A DNA stretch of 64,000 nucleotides, taken from Actinotalea lenta (GTDB lineage Bacteria; Actinomycetota; Actinomycetes; Actinomycetales; Cellulomonadaceae). The notes under the pieces were generated by a model that saw only the letters and a program-made list of their open reading frames with translations, was not told the origin of the DNA and ran no database searches. Positions 8,563-18,086 of the stretch are shown in pieces. The DNA is taken from NCBI RefSeq assembly GCF_030586465.1, contig NZ_JAUQYP010000001.1, forward strand, positions 2,631,946 to 2,695,945, given 5' to 3'. The stretch's first letter is position 1, and each line of letters starts with the position of its first letter. The translations under genes were made by a program, and so were the position numbers.

Positions 8563-9900
8563 TCACAGCACCGGCAGGTACCGCTTCAGCTCGAACGGGG
8601 TGACCTGCGCCCGGTAGGCCTCCCACTCCTCGCGCTTGTTGCGCAGCACGTAGTCGAACACGTGCTCACCGAGCGTCTCGGCGACCAGCTCGGAGCGCTC
8701 CATCACCTGCACGGCCTGCTCGAGCGAGCCCGGCAGCGGCTCGATGCCCAGCGAGCGGCGTTCGGCGTCGGTGAGCTCCCACACGTCGTCCTCGGCGCCG
8801 TCGGGCAGCTCGTAGCCCTCCTCGATGCCCTTCATGCCGGCGGCGAGCAGCACCGCGAACGCGAGGTACGGGTTGGCCGCGGAGTCCACGGCCCGGTACT
8901 CCACGCGGCTCGAGTTGCCCTTGCCCGGCTTGTACAGCGGCACGCGCACCAGGGCCGACCGGTTGTTGTGCCCCCAGCAGATGTAGCTGGGGGCCTCCGA
9001 CCCGCCCCACAGCCGCTTGTAGGAGTTCACGTACTGGTTGGTGATCGCCGTGATCTCCGCGGCGTGGTGCAGCAGCCCGGCGATGAACTTGCGGCCGGTG
9101 GCCGACAGCTCCATCGCGGCGCCGGGCTCGTGGAACGCGTTACGGTCCCCCTCGAAGAGCGAGAGGTGGGAGTGCATCCCCGACCCGGGTTGGCTGGCCA
9201 TCGGCTTGGGCATGAACGACGCGTACAGGCCCTGCTCGAGCGCAACCTCCTTGACGACGGTCCGGAACGTCATCACGTTGTCCGCCGTGGTCAACGCGTC
9301 GGCGTAGCGCAGGTCGATCTCGTTCTGGCCGGGACCGGCCTCGTGGTGGGAGAACTCCACCGAGATGCCCATCGACTCCAGCATGGAGATCGCGGCGCGG
9401 CGGAAGTCGTGCCCGGTGCCGCGCGGGACATGGTCGAAGTAGCCGCCGGAGTCCACCGGCACCAACGGCAGGTCCGGTTCGGCCGGGTTCTCGAACAGGT
9501 AGAACTCGATCTCCGGGTGGACGTAGAACATCAGGCCCTGGTCGCTCGCCCTGGCCAGGGTGCGCTTGAGCACCCACCTCGGGTCCGCCGCCGACGGCTC
9601 GCCGTCGGGCGTCTGGATGTCGCAGAACATCCGCGCGGTACCGTGCCGCTCACCACGCCACGGGAGCACCTGGAACGTGGACGGGTCGGGCTTGGCCAGC
9701 ATGTCCGACTCGACCACCCGGGTCAGGCCCTCGATGGCGCTCCCGTCGAAGCCGATGCCTTCGGTGAACGCCGACTCGAGCTCGGCCGGGGCGATCGCCA
9801 CCGACTTGAGGATGCCCGCCACATCGGTGAACCACAGCCGGATGAAGCGGATGTCCCGCTCCTCGACGGTCCGGAGCACGAAGTCCTGCTGCCTGTCCAT
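8563..9900 (-). CDS. glnA2: Glutamine synthetase, GSI-alpha (GlnA2-like)
   Basis: The 445-residue cytoplasmic enzyme forms glutamine from glutamate, ammonia and ATP. It shows the N-terminal beta-grasp region, KPMASQPGSGMHSHLSL, the ATP-site segment YINSYKR-like (VNSYKRLW), NNRSALVRVP and EYRAVDSAANPYLAFAVLLA. It ends ELKRYLPVL and lacks the long insertion of GSI-beta enzymes. Where beta enzymes carry the adenylylated Tyr, this protein has Trp374 (DDVWELTD), so control by GlnE is not expected. Position 28 bp upstream of glnE matches the glnA2-glnE order of mycobacteria and streptomycetes. Confidence 0.93.
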   Translation of the reverse strand: MDRQQDFVLRTVEERDIRFIRLWFTDVAGILKSVAIAPAELESAFTEGIGFDGSAIEGLTRVVESDMLAKPDPSTFQVLPWRGERHGTARMFCDIQTPDGEPSAADPRWVLKRTLARASDQGLMFYVHPEIEFYLFENPAEPDLPLVPVDSGGYFDHVPRGTGHDFRRAAISMLESMGISVEFSHHEAGPGQNEIDLRYADALTTADNVMTFRTVVKEVALEQGLYASFMPKPMASQPGSGMHSHLSLFEGDRNAFHEPGAAMELSATGRKFIAGLLHHAAEITAITNQYVNSYKRLWGGSEAPSYICWGHNNRSALVRVPLYKPGKGNSSRVEYRAVDSAANPYLAFAVLLAAGMKGIEEGYELPDGAEDDVWELTDAERRSLGIEPLPGSLEQAVQVMERSELVAETLGEHVFDYVLRNKREEWEAYRAQVTPFELKRYLPVL

Positions 9901-9959
9901 GGGCCCATCCTGCCGCACCAGACCGGTCGTGCGGCACCGCCCGCGCCGGGCCCCGAGGC

Positions 9960-9972
9960 TAGGGTGACGTCC
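9960..9972 (+). promoter_or_regulatory. Leaderless-type promoter of panB
   Basis: TAGGGT (9960-9965) lies seven bases before the ATG at 9973, and there is no Shine-Dalgarno sequence between them. The mRNA should start at or next to the ATG. Confidence 0.6.
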
Positions 9973-10797
9973 ATGACCAGCCAGACCCCCGAGGCCGTGC
10001 ACCCGGTGCGCACTCACCATCTGCGCCAGGCCAAGGAACGCGGCGAGCGGATCACGATGCTCACCGCGTACGACGCGATGGTGGCGCAGATCTTCGACCA
10101 GGTCGGGACCGACGTCCTGCTGGTCGGCGACTCGCTGTCGAACGTGGTGCTCGGACGGCCCGACACCCTGGCGGTGACGCTGGACGAGATGATCCACCAC
10201 GCCCGCGCCGTGGTCGCCGCGACGCGACGTGCGCTCGTGGTCACCGACCTCCCGTTCGGCAGCTACGAGGCGTCCCCGGAGCAGGCCATGGCCAGCGCGG
10301 TGCGGCTGATCAAGGAGTCCGGCACGCGCGCCGTCAAGCTCGAGGGAGGGCGGCGGGTTGCCGCTCAGGTCGAGCTGCTCACGTCCTCGGGCATCCCGGT
10401 GATGGGTCACCTCGGCTTCACTCCGCAGTCCGAGCACGCCTTCGGGGGCAAGCGGGTCCAGGGCCGTGGACCCGAGGCCGCCGACGCCTTGTGCGACGAC
10501 GCGATGGCGCTGCAGGAAGCCGGCGTCTTCGCCGTGGTGATCGAGATGGTGCCGGCCTCCCTCGCACAACGGGTCACGGAGATCCTCGACGTGCCGACGA
10601 TCGGTATCGGCGCCGGCCCGTACTGCGACGGGCAGGTCCTGGTCTGGCAGGACATGGCCGGGCTCGGTGACTGGTCCCCGCGGTTCGCCAAGCGGTACGC
10701 GGACCTGCGCGGCGCGCTCGACGGTGCGGTGCGTCGCTACACCGACGAGGTCCGCCGGGGCACGTTCCCCGGCCCGGAGCACTCGTTCGCCGAGTGA
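9973..10797 (+). CDS. panB: 3-methyl-2-oxobutanoate hydroxymethyltransferase
   Basis: This 274-residue enzyme makes ketopantoate from 2-oxoisovalerate and methylene-tetrahydrofolate, the first pantothenate step. Seen motifs are MLTAYDAMVAQIFD, the metal/substrate loop VGDSLSNVVLG, DLPFGSYE, VKLEGG, MGHLGFTPQ, VIEMVP and TIGIGAGPYCDGQVLVWQD. The length is normal. The stop overlaps the GTG of the next gene (GTGA). It diverges from glnA2. Confidence 0.96.
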   Translation: MTSQTPEAVHPVRTHHLRQAKERGERITMLTAYDAMVAQIFDQVGTDVLLVGDSLSNVVLGRPDTLAVTLDEMIHHARAVVAATRRALVVTDLPFGSYEASPEQAMASAVRLIKESGTRAVKLEGGRRVAAQVELLTSSGIPVMGHLGFTPQSEHAFGGKRVQGRGPEAADALCDDAMALQEAGVFAVVIEMVPASLAQRVTEILDVPTIGIGAGPYCDGQVLVWQDMAGLGDWSPRFAKRYADLRGALDGAVRRYTDEVRRGTFPGPEHSFAE

Positions 10798-11798
10798 ACG
10801 GCCCGCTGCTGCGCCGAGTGCTCGCGGCGGTTGGCGCTCTCGCGGTCGCGGCCCTGGCCGTGTGGCCACAGGTGTTCGGGCTGTCGGGGGTCCCGGTGAT
10901 CGCCAACGCGATCGCGGTGCGTGGGCTGATGGCCACCGGTGCACTCCTGCTCGCCCTGGCCGCCGGCGTGGTTCTGCTGGTCCGGCGCCGACGAGCGCCG
11001 GCAGCCGGCCGCAAGGCCACCCGCACCTGGGCCTGGGTGGTGGTGTGGTGCGTGCTGGTCGCCGTCGGCCACGTGGCCGTCCTGACCGCGCGGGGGCTCT
11101 CCGGGGTCACCGGCGCAGAGCCGGCACCCGCCGGACCGGGCAGGACGGTCGTCCTCGAGCTGAACACGCAGGGCAAGGTCCCGGCGGCCGCGCTCGCCGG
11201 CCTCGTCGCCGAGCGCCGGGCCGACGTCGTGGCGCTACCGGAGACGAGCCGGGCCACGGCGGAGCGCGCGCAGGCGATGCTCGCCGCGCAGGGCCTGCAC
11301 TACCGGGTCCTGGCGGAGGTGCTGTCCGGCGGCACGAACCCGTCCACCGCCGCCCTGGTGGCCCAGCACCTGGGCCGCTACCGCGTGGTGCAGCGCGGGC
11401 CGGCCGCGACGTTCGCCGTGGCCGGCTCCGGGCCGCCGTTGACCTTCGTGCACACCACGGCACCGGTCGACCCGACGCTGACGCGGTGGCGGACGTCCAC
11501 CCGGGCGGCGGTCGCGGCATGCTCGAGCCGACCCGAGGGGATCGTCGTGGGGGACTTCAACGCGACGCTCGACCACCCGGCGTTCGACCTGCTGGACGGG
11601 TGCGTGGACGCGGCGTCCGTGGCGGGTGACGCCGGTGTGGCGACCTGGCCCACCGCTCTGCCCCGCTGGCTGGGGACGCCGATCGACCACGTCCTCGTCG
11701 ACCCGTCGGTGTGGACCGTGGAGCGCGCCGCAGTGCTCCGCCCCCCGCACGGAGCCGATCACCGAGCGCTCGAGGTGGTGCTCACCCCGGCGGGGTGA
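10794..11798 (+). CDS. Membrane-anchored endonuclease/exonuclease/phosphatase-fold protein
   Basis: The 334-residue protein has three hydrophobic segments in the first 100 residues (about 8-25, 38-58, 78-98) and then an EEP-fold catalytic domain facing outside. Catalytic landmarks are VLELNTQ, ALPETS, VVGDFNATLDHP, TPIDHVLVDP and a final GADHRAL, the usual Asn, Glu, Asp-x-Asn, Asp-His and Asp-His set. Substrates of such actinobacterial proteins are not established; phosphodiesters of nucleic acid, lipid or sugar are all possible. It is coupled to panB by a GTGA overlap. Confidence 0.85.
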   Translation: MNGPLLRRVLAAVGALAVAALAVWPQVFGLSGVPVIANAIAVRGLMATGALLLALAAGVVLLVRRRRAPAAGRKATRTWAWVVVWCVLVAVGHVAVLTARGLSGVTGAEPAPAGPGRTVVLELNTQGKVPAAALAGLVAERRADVVALPETSRATAERAQAMLAAQGLHYRVLAEVLSGGTNPSTAALVAQHLGRYRVVQRGPAATFAVAGSGPPLTFVHTTAPVDPTLTRWRTSTRAAVAACSSRPEGIVVGDFNATLDHPAFDLLDGCVDAASVAGDAGVATWPTALPRWLGTPIDHVLVDPSVWTVERAAVLRPPHGADHRALEVVLTPAG

Positions 11799-11801
11799 GG
11801 A

Positions 11802-11978
11802 TCACTTCTCGCGCCACTCCCGCTCCTGCTCGTCCCACGCCTCCGAGCGCTCGTGCGCGGTCTCGAGCGCGTGCTGCGCAGCCTCGTAGGTGGGGTACGG
11901 GCCGATGAGCTTGGTCCACGGGCTCTGCCGACCCACCTCGACCTGCTTCGTCTCGGTGTTGTACCAGTACTCCTCCAC
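11802..11978 (-). CDS. Small SPOR-like protein
   Basis: A 58-residue soluble protein, missed if only long ORFs are taken. The start is GTG 11978 with GGAGG seven bases ahead. The sequence has [20 protein letters not shown], then [14 protein letters not shown], a pattern like a short SPOR repeat (glycine, Tyr/Phe, then AA..AL helix), and a charged C-terminal helix rich in Glu and Arg. SPOR domains bind denuded peptidoglycan, but this one lacks an export signal, so its role is open. It is convergent with the EEP gene by three bases and divergent from map. Confidence 0.75.
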   Translation of the reverse strand: MEEYWYNTETKQVEVGRQSPWTKLIGPYPTYEAAQHALETAHERSEAWDEQEREWREK

Positions 11979-12014
11979 CTGGACCTCCGGACTTCGCCTG
12001 GTGCTTGCCCTCCG

Positions 12015-12027
12015 TAGACTGCCAGCC
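12015..12027 (+). promoter_or_regulatory. Leaderless-type promoter of map
   Basis: TAGACT (12015-12020) is seven bases before the ATG at 12028. No ribosome site is present in the gap. Confidence 0.6.
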
Positions 12028-12915
12028 ATGCCAGCCACGCACGCGCCGAGGGGCACGCTCGTTCCCGGCACGGTGTCCCCGACCCGCACCGTGCCGCTGC
12101 ACATCCCGCGCCCGGAGTACGTCGGTCGCGACCGCGAACGCACCGGCGGCCCGGACGTCAAGGATCCCGACACGATCGAACGGATCCGGGCAGCGGGCCG
12201 GATCGCCGCCCAGGCGCTGGCCGAGGTGGGCCGCCACGTCGAGCCCGGGATCACCACGGACGAGCTGGACCGGATCGGGCACGAGTTCATGATCGACCAC
12301 GGCGCCTACCCCTCCACGCTGCGCTACCAGCCGCACCCCAACCAGGTGCCGTTCCTGAAGTCGCTGTGCACCTCGGTCAACGAGGTGATCTGCCACGGCG
12401 TCCCGGACTCCACGGTGCTGACCGAGGGCGACCTGGTGAAGGTGGACATCACCGCGTACCTGGACGGCGTGCACGGCGACAACTGTGCGACGTTCTTCGC
12501 GGGCGAGGTCGACGACGAGTCCCGCCGGCTCGCCGAGGTGACGCACGAGGCGATGATGCGCGGCATCAAGGCCGTGGCCCCCGGGCGGCAGATCAACGTC
12601 ATCGGCCGGGTCATCGAGAAGTACGCGAAGCGGTTCGGGTACGGCGTGGTGCGCGACTTCACCGGGCACGGCGTCGGGGAGTCGTTCCACTCCGGGCTGG
12701 TGGTCCCGCACTACGACTCCGCGCCGTACCACGACGAGGTGATGGAGCCCGGCATGGTGTTCACCATCGAGCCGATGCTCAACCTCGGCAGTCACACGTG
12801 GGAGATGTGGGACGACGGCTGGACGGTGGTCACCGCGGACCGCAGCCGCTCGGCCCAGTTCGAGCACACCATCGTCGTCACCGAGACCGGAGCGGAGATC
12901 CTGACGCTGCCATGA
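12028..12915 (+). CDS. map: Type I methionine aminopeptidase
   Basis: This 295-residue enzyme removes the initiator Met. The N-terminal extension of about 45 residues (MPATHAPRG onward, with [12 protein letters not shown]) is typical of actinobacterial MetAP-c types. The dinuclear metal ligands are seen in [13 protein letters not shown] (two Asp), [12 protein letters not shown] (His), TIEPM (Glu) and QFEHTIVV (Glu and His). The start is set by the leaderless -10 box. ATGA overlap couples it to ppgK. Length and all key residues are normal. Confidence 0.96.
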   Translation: MPATHAPRGTLVPGTVSPTRTVPLHIPRPEYVGRDRERTGGPDVKDPDTIERIRAAGRIAAQALAEVGRHVEPGITTDELDRIGHEFMIDHGAYPSTLRYQPHPNQVPFLKSLCTSVNEVICHGVPDSTVLTEGDLVKVDITAYLDGVHGDNCATFFAGEVDDESRRLAEVTHEAMMRGIKAVAPGRQINVIGRVIEKYAKRFGYGVVRDFTGHGVGESFHSGLVVPHYDSAPYHDEVMEPGMVFTIEPMLNLGSHTWEMWDDGWTVVTADRSRSAQFEHTIVVTETGAEILTLP

Positions 12916-13697
12916 GCACCCAGACCCTCGACAGCGCCGTGCGCTCGGCGCCCGGCGCGTTCGGAATCGACATCGGCGGCAGCGGCATCAAGGGTGCCCC
13001 GGTCGACCTCGTCGTCGGCGAGTTCGCCGCCGACCGGGTGCGCATCGCCACACCTCGGCCGGCCACCCCGGAGGCGGTGGCACAGACGGTCGCCGACGTG
13101 GTGGCGTCGTTCGAGCTGCCCACCGAGGTACCGATCGGAGTCACCTTCCCGGCCGTGATCCAGCACGGTGTGGCGCGCAGTGCCGCGAACGTCGACGACT
13201 CCTGGATCGGCACGAACGTCGAAGACGTCGTCGCGAGGGCCACCGGCCGCCTGGTGCACGCGGTCAACGATGCCGATGCCGCCGGGTATGCCGAGGCGCA
13301 CTACGGCGCCGCGCGCAACCAGCGCGGCACGGTGCTCGTGGTCACTTTGGGCACGGGGATCGGGACGTGCATGGTGGTCGACGGCACTCTGGTGCCCAAC
13401 CTCGAGCTCGGCCACCTGGAGATCGACGGCAAGGACGCCGAGCGCCGTGCCGCCGACAGCGCCCGCGAGCGCCACGACCTGACCTGGGAGCAGTGGGCCA
13501 AGCGGCTGCAGAAGTACTTCAGCACCCTCGAGGACCTCCTCTGGCCGGACCTCTTCGTGGTCGGCGGCGGGGTGAGCAAGAAGCACCACAAGTTCCTGCC
13601 GCTGCTGGACCTGCGCACGCCCATCGTCCCGGCGACGCTGCGCAACGACGCCGGCATCATCGGCGCCGCCGCGCTGGCCTACCGCGAGCAGGGCTGA
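12912..13697 (+). CDS. ppgK: Polyphosphate/ATP-dependent glucokinase
   Basis: The 261-residue ROK-fold kinase phosphorylates glucose using polyphosphate or ATP; strictly polyphosphate-using forms are an actinobacterial trait. Motifs are the phosphate loop [17 protein letters not shown], the hinge [11 protein letters not shown], the catalytic Asp in [18 protein letters not shown] and [10 protein letters not shown]. It starts in an ATGA overlap with the map stop, so it is co-translated with map. It would feed glucose released by the GH13 enzyme encoded near 60 kb into glycolysis. Confidence 0.94.
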   Translation: MSTQTLDSAVRSAPGAFGIDIGGSGIKGAPVDLVVGEFAADRVRIATPRPATPEAVAQTVADVVASFELPTEVPIGVTFPAVIQHGVARSAANVDDSWIGTNVEDVVARATGRLVHAVNDADAAGYAEAHYGAARNQRGTVLVVTLGTGIGTCMVVDGTLVPNLELGHLEIDGKDAERRAADSARERHDLTWEQWAKRLQKYFSTLEDLLWPDLFVVGGGVSKKHHKFLPLLDLRTPIVPATLRNDAGIIGAAALAYREQG

Positions 13698-13737
13698 CCC
13701 CAGGCCCACGGCGCGGATCCCCTCTATCAGTGCGTCG

Positions 13738-13755
13738 TATACCCCAGGGGGTATA
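13738..13755. promoter_or_regulatory. CsoR/CstR-type operator over the ccdA promoter
   Basis: TATACCCCAGGGGGTATA has perfect 8-bp arms around a central AG. ATACCCC/GGGGTAT palindromes are the usual operators of CsoR-family repressors, which respond to Cu(I) (CsoR) or persulfide (CstR). TATATT at 13752-13757 overlaps the right arm and can act as -10, so bound repressor would block the promoter. No repressor gene lies in the window. Confidence 0.7.
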
Positions 13756-13767
13756 TTGACTGACGCC

Positions 13768-13836
13768 ATGCCACTCCTGTCGACCGCTCCCCGGGCCGCC
13801 ACCGTCGTGACCGTGGCGGAGGTGCACCCCACGTGA
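13768..13836 (+). CDS. Short leader ORF coupled to ccdA
   Basis: An ATG-started ORF of 22 codons (MPLLSTAPRAATVVTVAEVH then PT and stop) begins about ten bases after the -10 box, near the expected transcript start, so it would be read as a leaderless message. Its TGA overlaps the ccdA GTG (GTGA), and the GGAGGTG ribosome site of ccdA lies inside it. It could tune ccdA translation. No peptide function is recognised; it may equally be a chance ORF. Confidence 0.4.
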   Translation: MPLLSTAPRAATVVTVAEVHPT

Positions 13837-14588
13837 CACCCGTCGACCTCACGTTGCTCGGCGCGTTCCTCGGCGGTCTGGTCTCCTTCCTCTCACCGTG
13901 CGTGCTGCCCGTCATCCCCGCCTACGTCTCGGTCGTGACCGGGCTCAGCGTGACCTCGGTCCAGGAGGGCGGCCGCTCGCAGCTGCGTCGCACGCTCACG
14001 ACGTCCCTGGGGTTCGTCGCCGGGTTCGGCGCCGTGTTCGTCCTGCTCGGGCTGTCCGTGACCGCGGTCGGCTCGACGCTCCTGGGACACCGGGAGACCC
14101 TCACGCGCGTCTCGGGCCTCGTCGTGCTCGCCATGGCGCTGTTCCTGCTCGCCTCGCTCGTGCTCAAGGCGCCTTGGCTCTACCAGGAGAAGCGCTGGCA
14201 CCCCTCGCTCGACCGCTTCGGGCCGTTCGCGGCACCCGTGGCCGGAGTCGCGTTCGGGTTCGGCTGGACGCCGTGCATCGGCCCGGTGCTCACGAGCGTC
14301 CTCGCGTTCGCGGCCGGCAGCGGCGACGTCGCCCGCGGCACCGCGATGCTCGTGGCCTACTCGGTGGGTCTGGCGACGCCGTTCCTCGCGGCCGCGCTGG
14401 CTCTCGACCGACTCGCCGGGACGTTCGCGTTCGTCAAGCGACACTTCCTCGGGATCACCGTGACGTCCGCCGTGGTGCTCGCCGCCTTCGGCGTGCTCCT
14501 CGCCTTCAACCGGATGTCCCTCGTCACCACCCTCACCCAGTCCGTCCTGTCCCGAGTCGGCCTCGGCGGCCTGCTCGGGCTCGGCTGA
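13833..14588 (+). CDS. ccdA: Cytochrome c biogenesis/thiol transporter CcdA
   Basis: The 251-residue protein has six predicted membrane helices. It carries the paired redox Cys motifs LSPCVLPVIPAY (helix 1) and FGWTPCIGPVL (helix 4), which shuttle electrons from cytoplasmic thioredoxin across the membrane. A GTG start overlaps the leader ORF and has GGAGGTG about nine bases upstream. The next gene, 17 bp on, encodes an exported thioredoxin-like protein and is the likely electron acceptor. The palindrome upstream suggests metal or sulfur stress control. Confidence 0.92.
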   Translation: MTPVDLTLLGAFLGGLVSFLSPCVLPVIPAYVSVVTGLSVTSVQEGGRSQLRRTLTTSLGFVAGFGAVFVLLGLSVTAVGSTLLGHRETLTRVSGLVVLAMALFLLASLVLKAPWLYQEKRWHPSLDRFGPFAAPVAGVAFGFGWTPCIGPVLTSVLAFAAGSGDVARGTAMLVAYSVGLATPFLAAALALDRLAGTFAFVKRHFLGITVTSAVVLAAFGVLLAFNRMSLVTTLTQSVLSRVGLGGLLGLG

Positions 14589-14605
14589 TCGGAAAGGCAG
14601 CTCCC

Positions 14606-15610
14606 ATGGCAAGCACCAAGCGCATGACCCGCGCCGAGCAGCGCGAGGCGTGGCACGCCGAGCGCGCGGCCGCCAAGGCCCGGGCCGAACGCCAGCGCAG
14701 GCTCAGGATCGGCGCCGTGAGCGCGATCGGGGTCGCCATCCTCGGCGTCGTCGCCGCCCTGGCCCTGGGCGCCGGCGGCAGCGCCCCGACCGCGGACGCC
14801 AACGGGACGCAGTACAGCGCCGCCCGGGACGACTTCCGGCTACCCGGGCTGCTCGACGACAGCACCGTCAGCCTCGCCGACTTCGCCGGCACGCCGGTCG
14901 TGGTCAACTTCTTCGCCTCCTGGTGCGTGTACTGCAACGAGGAGCTGCCCGGCTTCGTCCAGGTCGCCAAGGCCACCGACGGCAAGGTCGCCTTCGTCGG
15001 TGTCAACACCTCCGACCCGGGCGACGGCGCCGCGATGGCTCGCCGGTTCGACCTCGCCGGAGCAGGCTTCGCCCTCGCCGCGGACATCGGGGGCAACCCG
15101 CCCTCGCAGCTGTGGTCCTCGTTCGGATCCCAGGGCTTGCCGGTCACGGCGTTCTACGACGCCACCGGCACGCTGGTGGACTTCTCCGGCGGGATGCTCA
15201 CTCAGGCCGAGCTCGAGAAGCGGCTCCAGGCGGACTTCGGTGTCAGCGTCAGCGCACCGGACGCCGAGAAGCTCGGGTCACCGGTGATCCCCCTCATCCC
15301 TCAGGGCGCCTACGAGCTCTTGCGCACCCACGCGAACGACCCGTCGTTCGTCCCTCTCGACCTGCGGCCCGCGGCCGACTTCGCGCAAGGCCACGTTCCG
15401 GGGGCCGTCAACGTCGAGGCGACCGCCGCAGATGCCGCATCCGCGGTCGCCTCCCTGGATCCCTCGGCGAGCTACTTCGTGTACGACGCGTCCGGATCGG
15501 GGTCCCCGGGCGTCGCCGACGCGATGCACGCCGCCGGTTTCACGCACGTCTACGAGATCCAGGGCGGCTACGCCGCGTGGGTCCAGCAGGGCCTGCCCAC
15601 GACCCCCTGA
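14606..15610 (+). CDS. Membrane-anchored thioredoxin-rhodanese fusion
   Basis: A 334-residue protein. Residues 1-34 are basic, a transmembrane helix spans about 35-55, and the rest faces outside. Residues about 70-215 form a TlpA/ResA-like thioredoxin domain with the redox pair Cys107-Cys110 (WCVYC). Residues about 230-334 form a rhodanese domain (VPLDLRPAADFAQGHVPGAVNV, then IQGGYAAWVQQGLP). The rhodanese active Cys position is Asp294 (FVYDASGSGS), so sulfur transfer by the usual route is not expected and the domain may bind a partner. It probably receives electrons from CcdA. A purine-rich GGAAAGG site precedes the ATG. Confidence 0.88.
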   Translation: MASTKRMTRAEQREAWHAERAAAKARAERQRRLRIGAVSAIGVAILGVVAALALGAGGSAPTADANGTQYSAARDDFRLPGLLDDSTVSLADFAGTPVVVNFFASWCVYCNEELPGFVQVAKATDGKVAFVGVNTSDPGDGAAMARRFDLAGAGFALAADIGGNPPSQLWSSFGSQGLPVTAFYDATGTLVDFSGGMLTQAELEKRLQADFGVSVSAPDAEKLGSPVIPLIPQGAYELLRTHANDPSFVPLDLRPAADFAQGHVPGAVNVEATAADAASAVASLDPSASYFVYDASGSGSPGVADAMHAAGFTHVYEIQGGYAAWVQQGLPTTP

Positions 15611-15635
15611 GGACCCCGGCGCGCGGTGCCCCGGA

Positions 15636-17987
15636 TCAGGTGAGGTCGCGGCCCGCGACCGACGCCTCGGCTGCGACAGCCTGAGGTGCCGGGCGCGCGG
15701 CCGGGGCGCGGGGAGCGGGCACCGCCTCCGCGAGCGCTGCGGGCTGCGCCAGCGTGTCGAGCGAACCGGCGTGCCAGGAGTCGCGCCACCGCTCGAGCTC
15801 GCCGGCCGGCATCGGACGGGCCAGGAGGTATCCCTGGACGAGGTCGCACCCGGCATCCCGGACCGCTGCGAGGTCTTCCCCGGTCTCGACGCCCTCGGCG
15901 ACCACGCGGTGCCCGAGCCGGTGCGCGAGGCGGACCGTGGACTCGACCACCTCGGTGCCGCGCAGGTCCCCGGACATCGCCGCCACGAACGTCCGGTCGA
16001 GCTTGATCTCGTCGACCGGGAGATCACGCAGATAGGCCAGCGAGGAGTACCCGGTGCCGTAGTCGTCGATAGACACCTGGGAGCCCAGCGCGCGAACCTC
16101 GTCCAGCGCGGCGCGCCCGCTGGCGTGGTCGATCAGCAGATCGTGCTCGGTCACCTCGACCACGAGCGACGACCCGCGCAGCCCCTCCCGGTCGAGGGCA
16201 GTCCGGATCACGCGCGGCAGGCGACCCGTGGTCACCCCTGCGGCGCACACGTTCACCGCCACGGACAGCGGGAAGCCGGCATCTTCCCACCGGCGCGCGT
16301 CACGCAGCGCCGTGGCCAGCACCTGATCGGTCAGGGCCGGCAGCAGTCCCGCCTTGGTGACGATCTCCAGGAAGCGCCCCGGCATCCACAGCTCCCGGTC
16401 GATGCGGAGCCGGGCCAGGGCCTCGACGCCGACCACCTCGCCCGTGGCGAGCTCCACCTTGGGCTGGTAGTGCACCTCCACGCACCCGCCCGACAGCGCG
16501 GCACGCACCTGCTCGACCCGACGGAGCCAGTCACGGCTGCGCGTGTCCAGCTCCTCGGTGTACGCCAACGTCGAGAGGCGACGCTCCTTGGCCGCGACCA
16601 TCGCCACGTCCGCTCGCCGCAGCAGCTCGTCGAGGTCGCTGCCGTCCTGCGGCGCATGCACCACGCCTGCGGCCGCGGACACCTGGACGGCGATGCTGTC
16701 GATCGTGTACTCACCGCCCACGGCAGCGACCAGCGCCTCGGCGTCCTCGTCGCCCGCGTGACCCGGACGAGCGCCGACCATGGCCGCGAACTCGTCGCCT
16801 CCGAACCGCGCCACCACATCCGCCCCGTCGGGCCGCACCACGTCCCGCAGACGTCCGGCGACCTGCAGGAGCAGCTCGTCGCCCGCCCCGTGGCCCAGCG
16901 CCTCGTTGACGTCCTGGAAACCGTCCAGGTCGAACAGGACGATGGTGGTCGGGCGCGCCTCGGAGAGCCGTTCGCGCGCGGCCCGCGCGAAGCCGCGCCT
17001 GTTGGGAAGGTCCGTGAGGTCGTCCGTGTGCGCGAGACGTCGCGTGTCGGCGAGCGCCGCCACGGCCCGGAAGCTCCAGGCCATCCGCACCGTCGCGATC
17101 GCGATCGCGACGGCGGCCAGGCCGCGCGCGGTCGTGTCCCCCCACCGGCTGACCAGAACGGCGAGCGAGAGCACCACCCCCATGATCGGCATCACGAGGG
17201 TGGAGCCCCGGCGGATCGGTCGACTGGCCACCGGCAGGCGCCAACCTACCGACGTCTCCAGGAGCATGAACCCGAGCAGGAGCCCCACGGAGCGCAGGGA
17301 GAGCCCGTCCATGACGCCCTGCTCGCCGCCGCTCACGAGCGTGAGCGCGTCGACGAGCGCGAACAGCGCAAGACCGCCGAGCCTGGACCACAGGTGGGGC
17401 GCATGGCGCCCACCGAAGGTCGAGATCGCGGTCACGACCAGCAGGACGAGGACGACGTCACCAGCGACGTAGATCGCGGCCGCCTGGACCGCGGGTCGCG
17501 CCGCACCGAGCTCCGGCACGCCCAGGAGCGGGGCGACGAACGCAAGCACGGCCGCCGCCGCGCCCGCCGAGCCGATGAGGGCGTCGATCGCGAAGTCGCG
17601 CTGCGGGAGCCGACCCCGGGCCATCTCCATCGTGAGCGACAGGACCACGGCGGGGAACACCGCCGTCCACAGCGGATCCGCCCAGGACAGCGACGGGACG
17701 GGGTCCAGCCCGAGCAGGACCACGGCCCAGTACACCGAGCCGGCCCCCGAGCTCAGGATCCCCACGAGCATCGCGACGTCCTCGCGCCGCCACCCCGACC
17801 TGCGGCACCTCGCCACAGCGCTCACCATCGACGCCACGTAGGCGGCGGCGAGCAGCGCCCGCCACCCGACGGCCGGCCCTGCGGCGGGCCACGCCAGCAC
17901 CCACAGCGCGAAGCCGACGGCCAGTGCGCCCCCGAGGGAGTGCAGGCCGACCGCGACCCGCGTCCGCGCCGGCCGGGCCTGCCCCAT
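15636..17987 (-). CDS. Membrane GGDEF-EAL c-di-GMP enzyme
   Basis: About 783 residues. The N-terminal 340 residues contain roughly eight hydrophobic segments and form an uncharacterised membrane sensor. The GGDEF domain has [20 protein letters not shown] and RFGGDEF, the EAL domain has [46 protein letters not shown] and QGYLLARPM. All catalytic residues of both synthesis and hydrolysis are present. ATG 17987 with a GGGGG-rich site is chosen because longer readings run into RNase P RNA. A Pro/Ala-rich tail ends it. It converges on the thioredoxin-rhodanese gene. Confidence 0.92.
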   Translation of the reverse strand: MGQARPARTRVAVGLHSLGGALAVGFALWVLAWPAAGPAVGWRALLAAAYVASMVSAVARCRRSGWRREDVAMLVGILSSGAGSVYWAVVLLGLDPVPSLSWADPLWTAVFPAVVLSLTMEMARGRLPQRDFAIDALIGSAGAAAAVLAFVAPLLGVPELGAARPAVQAAAIYVAGDVVLVLLVVTAISTFGGRHAPHLWSRLGGLALFALVDALTLVSGGEQGVMDGLSLRSVGLLLGFMLLETSVGWRLPVASRPIRRGSTLVMPIMGVVLSLAVLVSRWGDTTARGLAAVAIAIATVRMAWSFRAVAALADTRRLAHTDDLTDLPNRRGFARAARERLSEARPTTIVLFDLDGFQDVNEALGHGAGDELLLQVAGRLRDVVRPDGADVVARFGGDEFAAMVGARPGHAGDEDAEALVAAVGGEYTIDSIAVQVSAAAGVVHAPQDGSDLDELLRRADVAMVAAKERRLSTLAYTEELDTRSRDWLRRVEQVRAALSGGCVEVHYQPKVELATGEVVGVEALARLRIDRELWMPGRFLEIVTKAGLLPALTDQVLATALRDARRWEDAGFPLSVAVNVCAAGVTTGRLPRVIRTALDREGLRGSSLVVEVTEHDLLIDHASGRAALDEVRALGSQVSIDDYGTGYSSLAYLRDLPVDEIKLDRTFVAAMSGDLRGTEVVESTVRLAHRLGHRVVAEGVETGEDLAAVRDAGCDLVQGYLLARPMPAGELERWRDSWHAGSLDTLAQPAALAEAVPAPRAPAARPAPQAVAAEASVAGRDLT

Positions 17988-18086
17988 CCTGCCCCCGTCC
18001 TGCCGACGGTCGCGCACCGTCTGCTGCTGTCGTCTCCGTATCGGCAGGCAGACCGCCACCTTGAGGCCCGAGTCGGCGGCGGTCGG

